This document shows, in pieces, positions 28,334 through 38,040 of a stretch of 63,350 bases of DNA. The notes below the pieces were generated by a model. The model searched no databases, was not told the DNA's origin, and saw only the letters and a program-made list of their open reading frames with translations. Source of the stretch: Candidatus Saccharimonadota bacterium (GTDB taxonomy: Bacteria > Patescibacteriota > Saccharimonadia > Saccharimonadales > Saccharimonadaceae); the NCBI GenBank assembly GCA_017537745.1, contig JAFYKF010000002.1:1-63350 (forward strand), given 5' to 3'. The position numbers were made by a program, and so were the translations under genes. Each line of letters starts with the position of its first letter. Positions within the stretch are counted from its first letter, which is position 1.

Positions 28334-29435
28334 AGTTATTGAAACCGATTTAAAAACGTTTATAAAATTTTGGTTGGTACCAGTAGGAATTGGTCTGGTT
28401 GTGTTATTTTTGATTTCTGCAAAAACGGGTCTCATAGTGGTTGGCGCATCGGTCTTTCTTGCTTTGGCATTGAAGCCCCTAGTTCGTAAAGTTAACAACT
28501 TATTTGCCAAGCTTTCTGGTAATACTGGCAAAAAACATCAGACTTTGTCGGCGGTGTTAGCATATTTTATTGTTGTCCTGATAATTGGTGGCGTTATTGC
28601 TATTGTTGGTCCAGTAGTCGTAAATGAAACCTCCAAGTTCGTCCAGAACTTTCCTCAGACGTTCGAAAATACCTTTGGCGGTTGGGATGGGATTAATGAT
28701 ATCGGCAAGACATTCGGAATTCAGGATTTACATAGCGAGATTAATAACGCAGTGACGAATTTATCCAATAATCTACTTGGGATGCTCGGTAACAACTTAG
28801 TAACAAGCGTAGGAAATGTTGCAGATTTTATGATGAAAGTAGTGCTCGTATTGGTCTTGACGTTGTTGATGTTGCTCGAGGGGCCGGCGTTGCTGGATTC
28901 TTTGTGGGCTAGCCTTGGTTCGCCAGAAGAAGACAAGAAACCCGTCGCAGTAGCAAAACGAGTGCTCGCAAAAATGGCAAATGTGGTTTCTACTTACGTG
29001 TCACGTCAAGTCATCGTTGCCGTAGTGGACGGCTGTGCTAGTGGTTTAATAGTGTTCTTTATTTCATTATTTACCGAAGTACAACCAAGCCTAGCAATAC
29101 CGATGGGTATGATTACAATGTTGTTTTACCTAATTCCGATGTTTGGCCAATTTATTGGCGGTACACTAGTTACCGTCCTATTGTTGTTTAGTAGTCCAAT
29201 TGCAGCTATTATTTTTGCGGCGATTTATATAACATACGCACAGATAGAGAATAATGTGATTGCACCAAAGATTCAAGGAAATGCTTTGAAGCTGCCAGCC
29301 GTAATCATACTCATCGCAATCGTTATTGGCATGTACATGTTTGGTTTAATTGGCGCCATTGTGGCGATACCAATTGCAGGTTGCATCCGTGTATTGATTG
29401 ACGAATACCCAAATATCAAAGCGGCGCGCGGATAG
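28326..29435 (+). CDS. AI-2E family transporter (PerM-like permease)
   Basis: 369-aa multi-pass membrane protein of the AI-2E/UPF0118 family. N-terminal membrane segments (about 18-45), a conserved soluble region with QNFPQTFENTF, then the C-terminal membrane bundle with LIPMFGQFIGG and IAIVIGMYMFGLIGAIVAIPIAG. Some members move autoinducer-2, sodium or other solutes; the substrate here is unknown. AAGGAGG precedes the ATG. Followed by another membrane protein gene after 15 bp. Confidence 0.9.
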   Translation: MSKVIETDLKTFIKFWLVPVGIGLVVLFLISAKTGLIVVGASVFLALALKPLVRKVNNLFAKLSGNTGKKHQTLSAVLAYFIVVLIIGGVIAIVGPVVVNETSKFVQNFPQTFENTFGGWDGINDIGKTFGIQDLHSEINNAVTNLSNNLLGMLGNNLVTSVGNVADFMMKVVLVLVLTLLMLLEGPALLDSLWASLGSPEEDKKPVAVAKRVLAKMANVVSTYVSRQVIVAVVDGCASGLIVFFISLFTEVQPSLAIPMGMITMLFYLIPMFGQFIGGTLVTVLLLFSSPIAAIIFAAIYITYAQIENNVIAPKIQGNALKLPAVIILIAIVIGMYMFGLIGAIVAIPIAGCIRVLIDEYPNIKAARG

Positions 29436-29450
29436 TTATTTAAGGACTAT

Positions 29451-30515
29451 ATGGAAAAACAAAAAAAGAAGCTTTCCAAGAAGACTTTTGCAATAATCGG
29501 ATTCATCATCCTGAATGTTGTGGTAATCGTAGTAACCGCGGTCAACGAATTTGGCAATTCTTCAAATGCAACTGAGCTATCAAAAGTCAAATTAAATGGG
29601 TGGTTTTTGATACCGGCGGTTCTGGCATTTGCCTTAGCGACGCTAGCAAATCTTTATAAATATGTATTGATGATAAAAAAATCATCTGGCAAAGAAGATA
29701 TGACACGCCGGGAGGTTTGGAAGCTAGCTTGGCGAGTCGTGATGCTTGGTAAATACTACGACAACGTTACGCCGGCAGCAATTGGCGGGCAGCCATTTCA
29801 AATATATTATATGCGCAAACATAGTAAGTTGCCGGCCGGCGACGCCACTTCAGTGCCAATTGTAGCAATGATTGTTGGGCAGATTGGTTTTTTGATACTA
29901 GCTATTATCTTTTTCTTGGTGGGTAGTCCAATGCACGACAACCCGGTTTTAATGGTGCCAGCTTGGTTAGGATTATTGTTCTTTGCATTCTGGCCTTTAA
30001 TGATGGTGGCAGTAAATTTCTTTCCAAAAGCTACGGCCAAATTTATTAATTTCTTTGTGCGAATATTGGCTAAATTAAAAATAGTTAAAAATCGTGACGA
30101 AGCAGTAAAAAGAGTTGAGACCGAAACGGCTGAATACGTAAAATCGGTCAAGCGAATTTTAAAAACACGTGGGCTTTTCATACAAACAATTGTCCTGGCA
30201 ACAATTTATCAGTTTTTCATTGCGATTATACCTTTCTTTGTATTGCAGGCGTTTGGCGGTAACATAGGGTTCCTAGAATGTTTGTCAACGACATTGGCCG
30301 TAACAAGTGCCGTCTATTTTATCCCGACACCTGGCAATGCTGGCGCGGCGGAGGGAACATTTTATATCGTTTTTTCGGTGCTGTCAGCAGGATACATATT
30401 CTGGGCGATGTTAGTGTGGAGATTTTTCACATATTATATTTACATTATTTTAGGCGGATTTACTTTTTTGTCGATTAACATGGAAAAAAGAAAATTAAAG
30501 AGTGGGAAGGAATAA
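29451..30515 (+). CDS. Flippase-like integral membrane protein (UPF0104/LPG synthase TM region)
   Basis: 354 aa with about eight membrane segments, of the lysylphosphatidylglycerol synthase transmembrane family (YbhN/AglD/MprF N-terminal type). Characteristic blocks are TPAAIGGQPFQIYYMRK near 105-121 and FIPTPGNAGAAEGTFYIVF near 288-306. There is no aminoacyltransferase domain, so it would be a flippase or lipid-handling protein rather than an LPG synthase (inference). AAGGA precedes the start; the ABC exporter genes follow directly. Confidence 0.87.
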   Translation: MEKQKKKLSKKTFAIIGFIILNVVVIVVTAVNEFGNSSNATELSKVKLNGWFLIPAVLAFALATLANLYKYVLMIKKSSGKEDMTRREVWKLAWRVVMLGKYYDNVTPAAIGGQPFQIYYMRKHSKLPAGDATSVPIVAMIVGQIGFLILAIIFFLVGSPMHDNPVLMVPAWLGLLFFAFWPLMMVAVNFFPKATAKFINFFVRILAKLKIVKNRDEAVKRVETETAEYVKSVKRILKTRGLFIQTIVLATIYQFFIAIIPFFVLQAFGGNIGFLECLSTTLAVTSAVYFIPTPGNAGAAEGTFYIVFSVLSAGYIFWAMLVWRFFTYYIYIILGGFTFLSINMEKRKLKSGKE

Positions 30516-30518
30516 AAA

Positions 30519-32300
30519 ATGTGGAAACTATTTAAATATTTAAAGCCATATTGGTGGCAGGTAATCATCTTGGTTCTTGCGACTGTGGCACAGGTTTATA
30601 CTACATTGCAATTGCCAGCCTTAATGGCACAGATCATTAACGAGGGAATCGTGCCCGGTGATATGGATTATATTTGGTCGATGGGACTCGTAATGTTGGG
30701 GCTCACGGCGCTATCAGCAGTGGCGGCGTTTTTGTCGAGCTTTTTGTCAGCAAGAGTGGGTGCTTATTTTTCGCGTGATCTAAGGGCTGACATTTTTTCA
30801 AAAGTGATTAATGCTGGTGTTAGTGATTTAAAACAATTTAGCACCGCTTCACTTATCACTCGCACCACGAATGACGTCAACCAAATCCAGATGGTAATTA
30901 CAATGCTGCTATCTATGATGGTGCGTTCGCCATTGTTTTGCATTATTGCATTAATTATGGCTCTACAAACGGCACCGGAAATGAGCTGGATTATCGCAGT
31001 AGGTGTTGCAGCTATCATTGGAACTGTAATATTAATTATGGCATTGGTGATTCCGAAGTTTAAGATTTTCCAAAAGATCGTAGACAAGGTCACATTGATA
31101 ACGCGCGAAAATTTGACAGGCTTGCGCGTGATTAGGGCTTTCAACAATGAAAAACTCGAGAAGAAGAAATTCGAAAAAACCAATAATGAATTAACACGGC
31201 TTTTAATCTATGTAGATAGAATTTTGGAACTGCAAAACCCATTGATTGGTATAATCTTCAATGGTGCAACTTTGCTTTGCTCTTGGGTAGGAATTTCCTT
31301 ATTAAATCAGGATTTTTCTTATCTTGGTAATATGTCGGCATTTGCACAGTACGTAACATTCGTCATGATTTCATTCTTGATGATGTCGATGCTATTTGTA
31401 ATGTTGCCGCGTGCAAATGTTTCAGCGGAAAGGATTCGTGAAATATTGAATTTGAAATCAAAGATTAAGTGGCAAAATGAGACCCGTGGCGTACCAAGCA
31501 ATATGGCGTCGGTAGAGTTTAAAAATGTAGACTTTAGCTATCCAGGAGCTGCCGAAAAGGTACTTTCCGATGTGTCATTTGTGGCAGAAGCTGGTAAAAC
31601 TACGGCATTTATCGGCTCAACTGGTTCCGGTAAATCAACTCTGATTAATTTGGTACCAAGATTCTATGAAGCAACAAAAGGCGAGGTTTTGGTAAATGGC
31701 GTATCAGTTAAAAATTATAATAAGAAAGATTTGATATCTCGAATTGGGTTCGTGCCGCAGCATGGTATTTTATTCTCTGGAAGCGTAGAATCAAATATTA
31801 TGTTTGGCGCGCCAAATGCGACTAGCGAAGATGTGGCTCATGCTGCGGAAGTTGCACAAGCAGAAGACTTCATTGAAAGATTACCGCAAAAATACGATTC
31901 TCATATTGCACAGGGCGGTACCAATGTATCGGGTGGGCAAAAGCAGAGATTATCGATTGCGCGAGCGATTTGTAAAAATCCTGATATTTTCATTTTTGAC
32001 GATGCTTTCTCGGCACTCGATATGAAAACGGACGCCAAGCTCCGGACGGCGTTAAAGCCGATTACCAAATCAGCGGTTGTTCTAGTGGTGGCACAGAGAG
32101 TCAGCACCATCAAAGATGCAGAACAAATTGTAGTCTTGGATAATGGCCGGGTGGTAGGAAAAGGGAACCATTTAGAATTAATTAAAAAATGCCCAGTGTA
32201 TCAAAGTATCGTAAGATCTCAACTTTCAGACGGCGAGTACGCACGAGAATTAAAGCTTGCCGATAAGTACATGGCAAAACTCGCAAAGGAGGCAAGATAA
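30519..32300 (+). CDS. ABC exporter subunit with degenerate ATPase site
   Basis: 593-aa half transporter: six membrane segments (about 1-310), then an ATPase domain. Walker A GSTGSGKST, Q-loop VPQHG, signature VSGGQKQR intact. Walker B reads IFIFDDAFSALD with Asp where the catalytic Glu should be, and the H-loop position is Gln (VVAQRVSTI). This is the pattern of the degenerate partner in heterodimeric exporters such as BmrCD, LmrCD and TM287/288. The stop overlaps the partner's ATG by one base. Substrate unknown. Confidence 0.93.
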   Translation: MWKLFKYLKPYWWQVIILVLATVAQVYTTLQLPALMAQIINEGIVPGDMDYIWSMGLVMLGLTALSAVAAFLSSFLSARVGAYFSRDLRADIFSKVINAGVSDLKQFSTASLITRTTNDVNQIQMVITMLLSMMVRSPLFCIIALIMALQTAPEMSWIIAVGVAAIIGTVILIMALVIPKFKIFQKIVDKVTLITRENLTGLRVIRAFNNEKLEKKKFEKTNNELTRLLIYVDRILELQNPLIGIIFNGATLLCSWVGISLLNQDFSYLGNMSAFAQYVTFVMISFLMMSMLFVMLPRANVSAERIREILNLKSKIKWQNETRGVPSNMASVEFKNVDFSYPGAAEKVLSDVSFVAEAGKTTAFIGSTGSGKSTLINLVPRFYEATKGEVLVNGVSVKNYNKKDLISRIGFVPQHGILFSGSVESNIMFGAPNATSEDVAHAAEVAQAEDFIERLPQKYDSHIAQGGTNVSGGQKQRLSIARAICKNPDIFIFDDAFSALDMKTDAKLRTALKPITKSAVVLVVAQRVSTIKDAEQIVVLDNGRVVGKGNHLELIKKCPVYQSIVRSQLSDGEYARELKLADKYMAKLAKEAR

Positions 32301-34078
32301 TGGAACAGCATGGTAGCACGACGGCAGGAAAGCCCAAGGATACTAAATTTGCATTTAAACATTTTGCGAGATCAATTCGCCCTTGGCGATGGATGATTTT
32401 ACTGTCGGTAATCTTGGCGGTTGGTTCGGCAGTGCTCGGATTATTTATACCTAAAATTCTTGGTGATATGACCAATATTGCCGTAGATACTTATCCAGAA
32501 ATTGATTTTGGCGCGATTGGTCGTAAAGTGGTTGTTGTAGTAATATTATTCTTGGCATCAGCATTGCTAAACTATGGCCAGGCATTTATTTTGGCGGTAG
32601 TTTCGGCGAAATATACTGAACATCTACGGTCTGAGATAATCGATAAGATTTCTCGTTTGCCCATTTCGTATTTTGACAAACATAAATATGGCGATACTTT
32701 GTCGCGTATGACAAACGACGTGGATGTGCTTACTACTACAATGTCGCAGGAAATTGCCGACATTTCATTGTCTGTCACAACGTTAATCGGTGTAATGATA
32801 ATAATGCTATCAATTTCAGTGCCGCTATCTTTAATATCTTTCATAGCAATTCCTTTGTCGGTTGTCGCAGTGGGGAAGATTACAAAATTTGCTCAAAAAT
32901 ATTTCCGCGAACAACAAAATACTTTGGGTGCATTAAATAGCGAAATCGAAGAGGATTATTCTGGACAAATTGTCATAAAATCTAATTCGTATGAAGACAC
33001 GGCAATGGTGCATTTTGGTGAAACCAATCAAAAACTTGCTAAAGCTGCTGAAAGAGCTCAGATTTTCTCGTCTTTGTCATTCCCGGTAACACATATTTTC
33101 ACAAATTTAGCCTATGTAGCAATTTGTATCCTGGGCGGCAAATTTGTAATTGATGGCGTAATTAACATCGGCGATATTCAAGCATTTATTCAGTATGTTT
33201 CGCGTTTTAATCGACCAATTACAGAAGTTGCAGCAACCACCGCAACAATTCAATCATTGCTTGCAGCTAGCGAGAGGATTTTTGAGTTCTTAACCGAGCC
33301 GGAAGAAGAGCCAGATGCGGAACCAGCGCTAAAAATAAAGCATATTAAAGGTGAAGTTGAATTCCATAATGTATGTTTTAGTTATGACAAAAAACAACCG
33401 ATCATTCGCAATTTCTCAGCGAAAGTAAAGCCTGGCATGAAAGTAGCAATTGTGGGACCGACTGGTGCTGGTAAGACTACCTTAATCAATCTTTTGATGC
33501 GTTTTTATGAACCAGATTCTGGTTATATCACAATCGATGGTGTGCCAATTCGTGAGATGAAGCGGGCCGATGTAAGGCGATTGTTTGGCATGGTTTTACA
33601 GGATACTTGGCTGTTTAGTGGCACGGTCGAAGAAAACTTACGTTACGGCAACCAGTCTGCTTCTTACAAGGACATTGTGCGGGCAGCAAAGTCTAGTAAT
33701 GTTAACCACGTAATCGAAGCGTTACCAAAAACCTACAAGACTGTTATATCCGAAGATTCTGACAACATCTCGGCTGGCGAAAAGCAGTTGGTTACTATTG
33801 CTCGGGCAATGGTAGCAGATCCGCCCATGATGATTCTGGATGAAGCAACCTCCAATGTGGACACCCGTACCGAACAGCTTATTCAGGATTCATTTGAAAA
33901 ACTCACTCACGGTAGAACGTCATTCGTGATTGCGCATCGATTATCTACTATACGTAATTCTGATTTGATTTTGGTGATGCGTGATGGCGCGATTGTAGAA
34001 CAAGGTGATCATTGTGAGTTACTGGAGAAAAATGGTTTTTATGCAGAACTTTATAATTCACAATTTGCGGATAATTAA
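32300..34078 (+). CDS. ABC exporter subunit with catalytic ATPase site
   Basis: 592-aa partner of the preceding gene. Six membrane segments, then Walker A GPTGAGKTT, Walker B MMILDEATSNVD with the catalytic Glu, and His in IAHRLSTIR. Its signature is the non-canonical ISAGEKQL. In the dimer this weak signature faces the degenerate Walker motifs of the partner, while its own good Walker B faces the partner's intact VSGGQ. The two genes therefore make one active and one inactive site. Confidence 0.94.
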   Translation: MEQHGSTTAGKPKDTKFAFKHFARSIRPWRWMILLSVILAVGSAVLGLFIPKILGDMTNIAVDTYPEIDFGAIGRKVVVVVILFLASALLNYGQAFILAVVSAKYTEHLRSEIIDKISRLPISYFDKHKYGDTLSRMTNDVDVLTTTMSQEIADISLSVTTLIGVMIIMLSISVPLSLISFIAIPLSVVAVGKITKFAQKYFREQQNTLGALNSEIEEDYSGQIVIKSNSYEDTAMVHFGETNQKLAKAAERAQIFSSLSFPVTHIFTNLAYVAICILGGKFVIDGVINIGDIQAFIQYVSRFNRPITEVAATTATIQSLLAASERIFEFLTEPEEEPDAEPALKIKHIKGEVEFHNVCFSYDKKQPIIRNFSAKVKPGMKVAIVGPTGAGKTTLINLLMRFYEPDSGYITIDGVPIREMKRADVRRLFGMVLQDTWLFSGTVEENLRYGNQSASYKDIVRAAKSSNVNHVIEALPKTYKTVISEDSDNISAGEKQLVTIARAMVADPPMMILDEATSNVDTRTEQLIQDSFEKLTHGRTSFVIAHRLSTIRNSDLILVMRDGAIVEQGDHCELLEKNGFYAELYNSQFADN

Positions 34079-34084
34079 TAATAA

Positions 34085-34687
34085 TTAATTAAGTTTTTCT
34101 TTAATTAGGGCGAAGACTTCTTCAATGGTGCCAGAGGCGTCAATAATAGGAATGTTAAATTCTTTGGCGATTTTGGGGTAGGCTGAATTGACGCGCTGTT
34201 GGAAACTATCCGATTTTGCCTCAAAAGTCTCTTTAGCTTTGCCGCGGCCGCCTTGGCGTTCCAGCCGAACTTTATCGGAAACAGTCAGAATGAAACTTTT
34301 GTCTGGATGGCAATACTTGTCTGGTAGAGTTTCGTGCGTGATTTTAATAATTTTACTCCTCGAAACGCCTTCGCCGTAGCCCTGGTAAGCCAGTGTGGAC
34401 CAATAATTACGAGCAGAGACCACGACACCACCATTTTTTAGTACTGGTTCGGCGATTTTTCGCCATAATTCGACGCGCGCCGCAGTAAAAAGCAAGACGT
34501 TCGTGAGCGATTCGAGATTGTAGCCACGAGTCAAAATCATATCATGAATGTCATGAGCTTGTGGCAGATCGCCGTCTGGCTCGTCCATCACAACTACTTC
34601 TCTACCTTGGTTCTCGTAATATTCTTTTAGGAGTCTGGCTTGAGTGGATTTGCCGGTGCCATCTTGTCCTTCAATAACAATATACAT
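34085..34687 (-). CDS. tmk: Thymidylate kinase
   Basis: Phosphorylates dTMP to dTDP; 200 aa. P-loop IEGQDGTGKSTQ near 4-15, then EPDGD with the dTMP-contacting residues, the RVELW helix, SARNYWSTLAYQG (the DR(Y/F) region reads ARN here) and a LID with RQGGRGKAKETFE. The ATG overlaps the tdk stop by one base (TAATG), with AAGGAG inside tdk. Confidence 0.93.
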   Translation of the reverse strand: MYIVIEGQDGTGKSTQARLLKEYYENQGREVVVMDEPDGDLPQAHDIHDMILTRGYNLESLTNVLLFTAARVELWRKIAEPVLKNGGVVVSARNYWSTLAYQGYGEGVSRSKIIKITHETLPDKYCHPDKSFILTVSDKVRLERQGGRGKAKETFEAKSDSFQQRVNSAYPKIAKEFNIPIIDASGTIEEVFALIKEKLN

Positions 34688-35277
34688 TACTTATCTCCTT
34701 TTAAGTGTTTTTCATAACAAGCAGGGCAGAGAGCACGATATTCAATTTTAGTTTTGCCGTCATCGATAAGAATATCTGGTCCGTCCGTCATGAGTTTATT
34801 GTCCAAGAATCGGCAGTTCAAAGTTGCTTTGTGGCCACATTCGCAGATTGTCTTAATTTCTTCAATGTCATGAGCAATTTGCAGAAGCCTAGTGGCACCC
34901 TCGAAACCACCGTCTTGTTGGCGGAAATTTAATCTGAGACCATAGGCCATGACCGGAATATCCAGTTCAATTGTAATTTTCATGAGCTGATCGGCTTGCG
35001 CAGGAGTTAGGAACTGTGCTTCATCGACAAGTACACAGTGTACTTTCTTGTATTTTTTGGAAACCTCTTTAAAAATATCAGTGGAGCGGTCAAAACAGAA
35101 ATCAGTTTCACGCTCGGGGCCGATGCGAGTTAATAATTTGGTGCCGTTTTTAGTATCGGTTCGAGGTTTGATGACACAGACTTTGTGACCGCGTTCCTCG
35201 TAATTAAATGCCACTTGCAAAAGTTGCATTGTCTTGCCACACCCCATTGCGCCGTAGCGAAAATACAGTTTAGCCAT
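34687..35277 (-). CDS. tdk: Thymidine kinase
   Basis: Type-II thymidine kinase of 196 aa for salvage of thymidine. P-loop GAMGCGKTMQ, VLVDEAQFL with the catalytic Glu, and a zinc ribbon with CECGHKA and CPACYEK. Forms a salvage pair with tmk downstream, taking thymidine to dTDP. Its TATAAT box (35284-35289) ends 6 nt before the ATG and overlaps the -10 of ung. Confidence 0.95.
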   Translation of the reverse strand: MAKLYFRYGAMGCGKTMQLLQVAFNYEERGHKVCVIKPRTDTKNGTKLLTRIGPERETDFCFDRSTDIFKEVSKKYKKVHCVLVDEAQFLTPAQADQLMKITIELDIPVMAYGLRLNFRQQDGGFEGATRLLQIAHDIEEIKTICECGHKATLNCRFLDNKLMTDGPDILIDDGKTKIEYRALCPACYEKHLKGDK

Positions 35278-35292
35278 GCTATAATTATATCA
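35277..35292. promoter_or_regulatory. Overlapping divergent -10 boxes of tdk and ung
   Basis: Only 14 bp (35278-35291) separate the two start codons. The ung -10 is at 35280-35285 and the tdk -10 at 35284-35289 on the other strand, sharing two bases. Each is preceded by a TGn extension and each ends 6 nt before its ATG. Two polymerases cannot occupy both. Confidence 0.65.
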
Positions 35293-35939
35293 TGCACGAG
35301 AGCTGGAAGGAGTTTTTACAGTCCGAGTTCGAAAAGCCTTATTTTAAGGAGTTGTCGAAGTTTTTGCATGATGAATACGAGCGCAAAACAATCTACCCGC
35401 CAAAGGGGTTGGTGTTTTCGGCGTTTACGACAGATTTAAATGATGTAAAAGTAGTAATTTTGGGGCAAGATCCATATCATACGCCTGGCGCAGCGGAAGG
35501 TTTGGCTTTCTCAGTGCCGAACTCGCAACCGATTCCGCCGTCCTTAATTAATATCTATAAGGAAATTGATGACGATATTGGACATCATGCGAATCCGGCC
35601 GGAAGCTTGCGTAATTGGCAAAGGCAGGGCGTGCTACTACTTAATACCGTACTAACCGTAGAGGCGCATAAAGCCGGCTCGCATCGCGGCAAAGGTTGGG
35701 AGATCTTCACAACGGCTACCATCGAGTATTTAAACAAGGTGCGACCACATCTTGTGTTTATTTTATGGGGTAGAGATGCGCGAAATAAAAAATCACTAAT
35801 CGATTCTTCACGACATTTAATTTTAGAATCTCCACATCCATCGCCGCTGTCGGCATATGCGGGGTTCTTTGGAAATCATCATTTTTCGCGCTGTAACGAG
35901 TTCCTGACCAAAAATGGTATGGAACCTATTGAGTGGTAA
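35292..35939 (+). CDS. ung: Uracil-DNA glycosylase, family 1
   Basis: Removes uracil from DNA; 215 aa. The catalytic water-activating loop is VILGQDPYHTPGAAEGLAFS near 53-72, the uracil-contacting block LLLNTVLTVEAHKAGSH, and the minor-groove loop HPSPLSAY near 183. Leaderless promoter 6 nt upstream; uvrB follows with its own promoter. Together with uvrB and uvrC, a DNA-repair group. Confidence 0.96.
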   Translation: MHESWKEFLQSEFEKPYFKELSKFLHDEYERKTIYPPKGLVFSAFTTDLNDVKVVILGQDPYHTPGAAEGLAFSVPNSQPIPPSLINIYKEIDDDIGHHANPAGSLRNWQRQGVLLLNTVLTVEAHKAGSHRGKGWEIFTTATIEYLNKVRPHLVFILWGRDARNKKSLIDSSRHLILESPHPSPLSAYAGFFGNHHFSRCNEFLTKNGMEPIEW

Positions 35940-35954
35940 TTAAAAAACTTATAA

Positions 35955-35963
35955 TGATATAAT
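35955..35963 (+). promoter_or_regulatory. Extended -10 promoter of uvrB
   Basis: TGATATAAT with the -10 at 35958-35963, 7 nt before the ATG at 35971. Confidence 0.6.
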
Positions 35964-35970
35964 AGTAGGT

Positions 35971-38040
35971 ATGGCAAAGTTTAAATTGGTGTCAAAATTT
36001 CAGCCGACTGGCGATCAGCCGGGAGCTATCAAACAGCTGACGGATGGTGTTTTGGCTGGGACAAAAGAGCAAACTTTGCTGGGTGTAACCGGCTCCGGCA
36101 AAACATTCACAATGGCAAATATTATACAGAACACACAGAAACCAACTTTGATTTTGGCGCATAATAAAACTCTTGCCGCACAATTGTACTCAGAATTTCG
36201 AGAATTTTTCCCGGAGAACGAAGTCCATTATTTCGTGTCGTATTTCGATTATTATCAGCCAGAGGCCTACATTGCTTCAACAGATACTTACATCGAAAAA
36301 GATTCGGCAATCAACGACGAGATTGATAGATTGAGACACGGGGCAACCGAGGCGCTCTTAACAAGAAATGATGTTATTGTAGTAGCATCGGTGTCATGTA
36401 TTTACGGCATCGGCGCACCGGAGTATTACTTAGCAATGTCGTTGCCACTATGGAAGAATAGTGATGGCTGGGCAATGGGCGCGCTAAAAGATTCTTTCTC
36501 GGGCCGCTCCGGGGCGCTCGCCCAAGTCTTAGGCCCTTCGAAAGAACTTTTGAGCGCGCATTTAGACCAAATATCTTTCATGCGTCACCTTATCAATATG
36601 CAATATCACCGGAACGATTTGGCGTTTGAGAGAGGGAATTTTAGGGTGATGGGTGATACGGTGGATTTGTATCCAGCGAATGGTGAGCACGGTTATCGAT
36701 TTGAATTTGGATTTGATACGTTGGAAGAAGTGAAGATTGTGGACCCGTTAACTTTTGATGTTTTGGAAAAGCCGGATCATATTCATATTTTTCCAAATAC
36801 ACATTACGCCACACCGAAAGACCAGCTCGAAAGAGCTTTAAAAACCATTCGCGCAGAATTTGACGAACGAATTGCCTATTTCCGAAGCCATGAAAAATAT
36901 CTGGAAGCCGAGAGATTGTCTCAACGCACTAAATACGATTTGGAGATGCTTGAAAGCACCGGATTCGTAAAGGGAATTGAAAATTATTCGCGTCACCTTG
37001 ATGGACGAAAACCCGGGCAGCCACCTGCAACACTTCTGGATTTCTTCCCGAAGGATTTTTTGTTGATCGTGGACGAGTCGCATATGACTTTGCCGCAGGT
37101 AAGGGGAATGTATAATGGTGACCACGCACGCAAAATGGCGTTAGTAGATTATGGTTTTAGATTACCGTCGGCACTTGACAACCGGCCGCTAACTTATGGT
37201 GAATTCCAAGCACGCATTAATCAGGCGATTTACGTTTCAGCAACACCTGGAGAATACGAGCTCGAACACTCACCAGAGCCAGCTGAGCAGGTGATTCGCC
37301 CGACCGGACTACTAGATCCAGAAATTGAAGTACGTGGCTCTGAAGGGCAGATTGACGACTTGATGGAAGAAATCGATAAACGTATCGCAAAAGGCCAAAG
37401 AACACTAATTACGACGCTTACTAAACGAATGGCAGAGGATTTGACCGACCATTTGAAAGAGCGTGGCGTAAAGACCGCATACATTCATTCCGACGTTGAT
37501 ACTTTGGAACGTGGTGATATCTTGCGGGATTTGCGTGAGGGCGTTTATGACGTGCTGGTGGGAATTAATCTTTTGCGCGAGGGATTGGATTTGCCAGAAG
37601 TATCACTGGTAGCCATTCTCGATGCGGATAAAGAAGGATTCTTGCGTAGCGAGTCGGCATTGATACAAACCATCGGGCGTGCTGCAAGGCACGTAGAAGG
37701 CAAGGTCATTATGTATGCTAATTTCATTACCGAAAGTATGGAAAAAGCAATCAGCGAGACTAACCGCCGACGCGAAATACAAAAACAATATAATGCTGAG
37801 CATGGCATTACGCCGACCTCAATTAAAAAAGAAGTGTCTTTGGGGTTAAGAGCGATTATTCCAGAAAAACAAGTAGAGAACAAACTTGATATTAAGCGTA
37901 TTCCAAAGGATGAATTGCCGGCTCTAATTAAATCGTTACAGTCAGAAATGCAACTAGCCGCAGCTAATCTGGAGTTTGAAAAAGCAGCTTTACTGCGTGA
38001 TGAAGTTGCCAAAATTAAGGAATATATTGGAGAAAAATAG
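35971..38040 (+). CDS. uvrB: UvrABC system protein B with palindromic insertion
   Basis: Damage-verifying helicase-like subunit of excision repair; 689 aa. Walker [12 protein letters not shown] near 40-50, the beta-hairpin [21 protein letters not shown] read in two pieces, [35 protein letters not shown], motif [11 protein letters not shown], and a C-terminal UVR domain. Residues ~170-196 (PLWKNSDGW... to ...[11 protein letters not shown]) are longer than usual and contain a palindromic element. The stop overlaps the GTG of the next gene. Confidence 0.95.
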   Translation: MAKFKLVSKFQPTGDQPGAIKQLTDGVLAGTKEQTLLGVTGSGKTFTMANIIQNTQKPTLILAHNKTLAAQLYSEFREFFPENEVHYFVSYFDYYQPEAYIASTDTYIEKDSAINDEIDRLRHGATEALLTRNDVIVVASVSCIYGIGAPEYYLAMSLPLWKNSDGWAMGALKDSFSGRSGALAQVLGPSKELLSAHLDQISFMRHLINMQYHRNDLAFERGNFRVMGDTVDLYPANGEHGYRFEFGFDTLEEVKIVDPLTFDVLEKPDHIHIFPNTHYATPKDQLERALKTIRAEFDERIAYFRSHEKYLEAERLSQRTKYDLEMLESTGFVKGIENYSRHLDGRKPGQPPATLLDFFPKDFLLIVDESHMTLPQVRGMYNGDHARKMALVDYGFRLPSALDNRPLTYGEFQARINQAIYVSATPGEYELEHSPEPAEQVIRPTGLLDPEIEVRGSEGQIDDLMEEIDKRIAKGQRTLITTLTKRMAEDLTDHLKERGVKTAYIHSDVDTLERGDILRDLREGVYDVLVGINLLREGLDLPEVSLVAILDADKEGFLRSESALIQTIGRAARHVEGKVIMYANFITESMEKAISETNRRREIQKQYNAEHGITPTSIKKEVSLGLRAIIPEKQVENKLDIKRIPKDELPALIKSLQSEMQLAAANLEFEKAALLRDEVAKIKEYIGEK
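36479..36559 (+). repeat. Palindromic insertion element in uvrB
   Basis: Arms 36479-36505 and 36532-36559 are inverted copies with a few mismatches: GCGCGCT, AAAAG, TTCTTTC and GGGCC on the left all recur inverted on the right. The core is short (about 26 bp, CGGGGCGCTCGCCC). Its ends (GAAGGGCCT and GGCCCGA on the complement) match those of the tgt element, so it may be an internally deleted relative. Confidence 0.75.
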
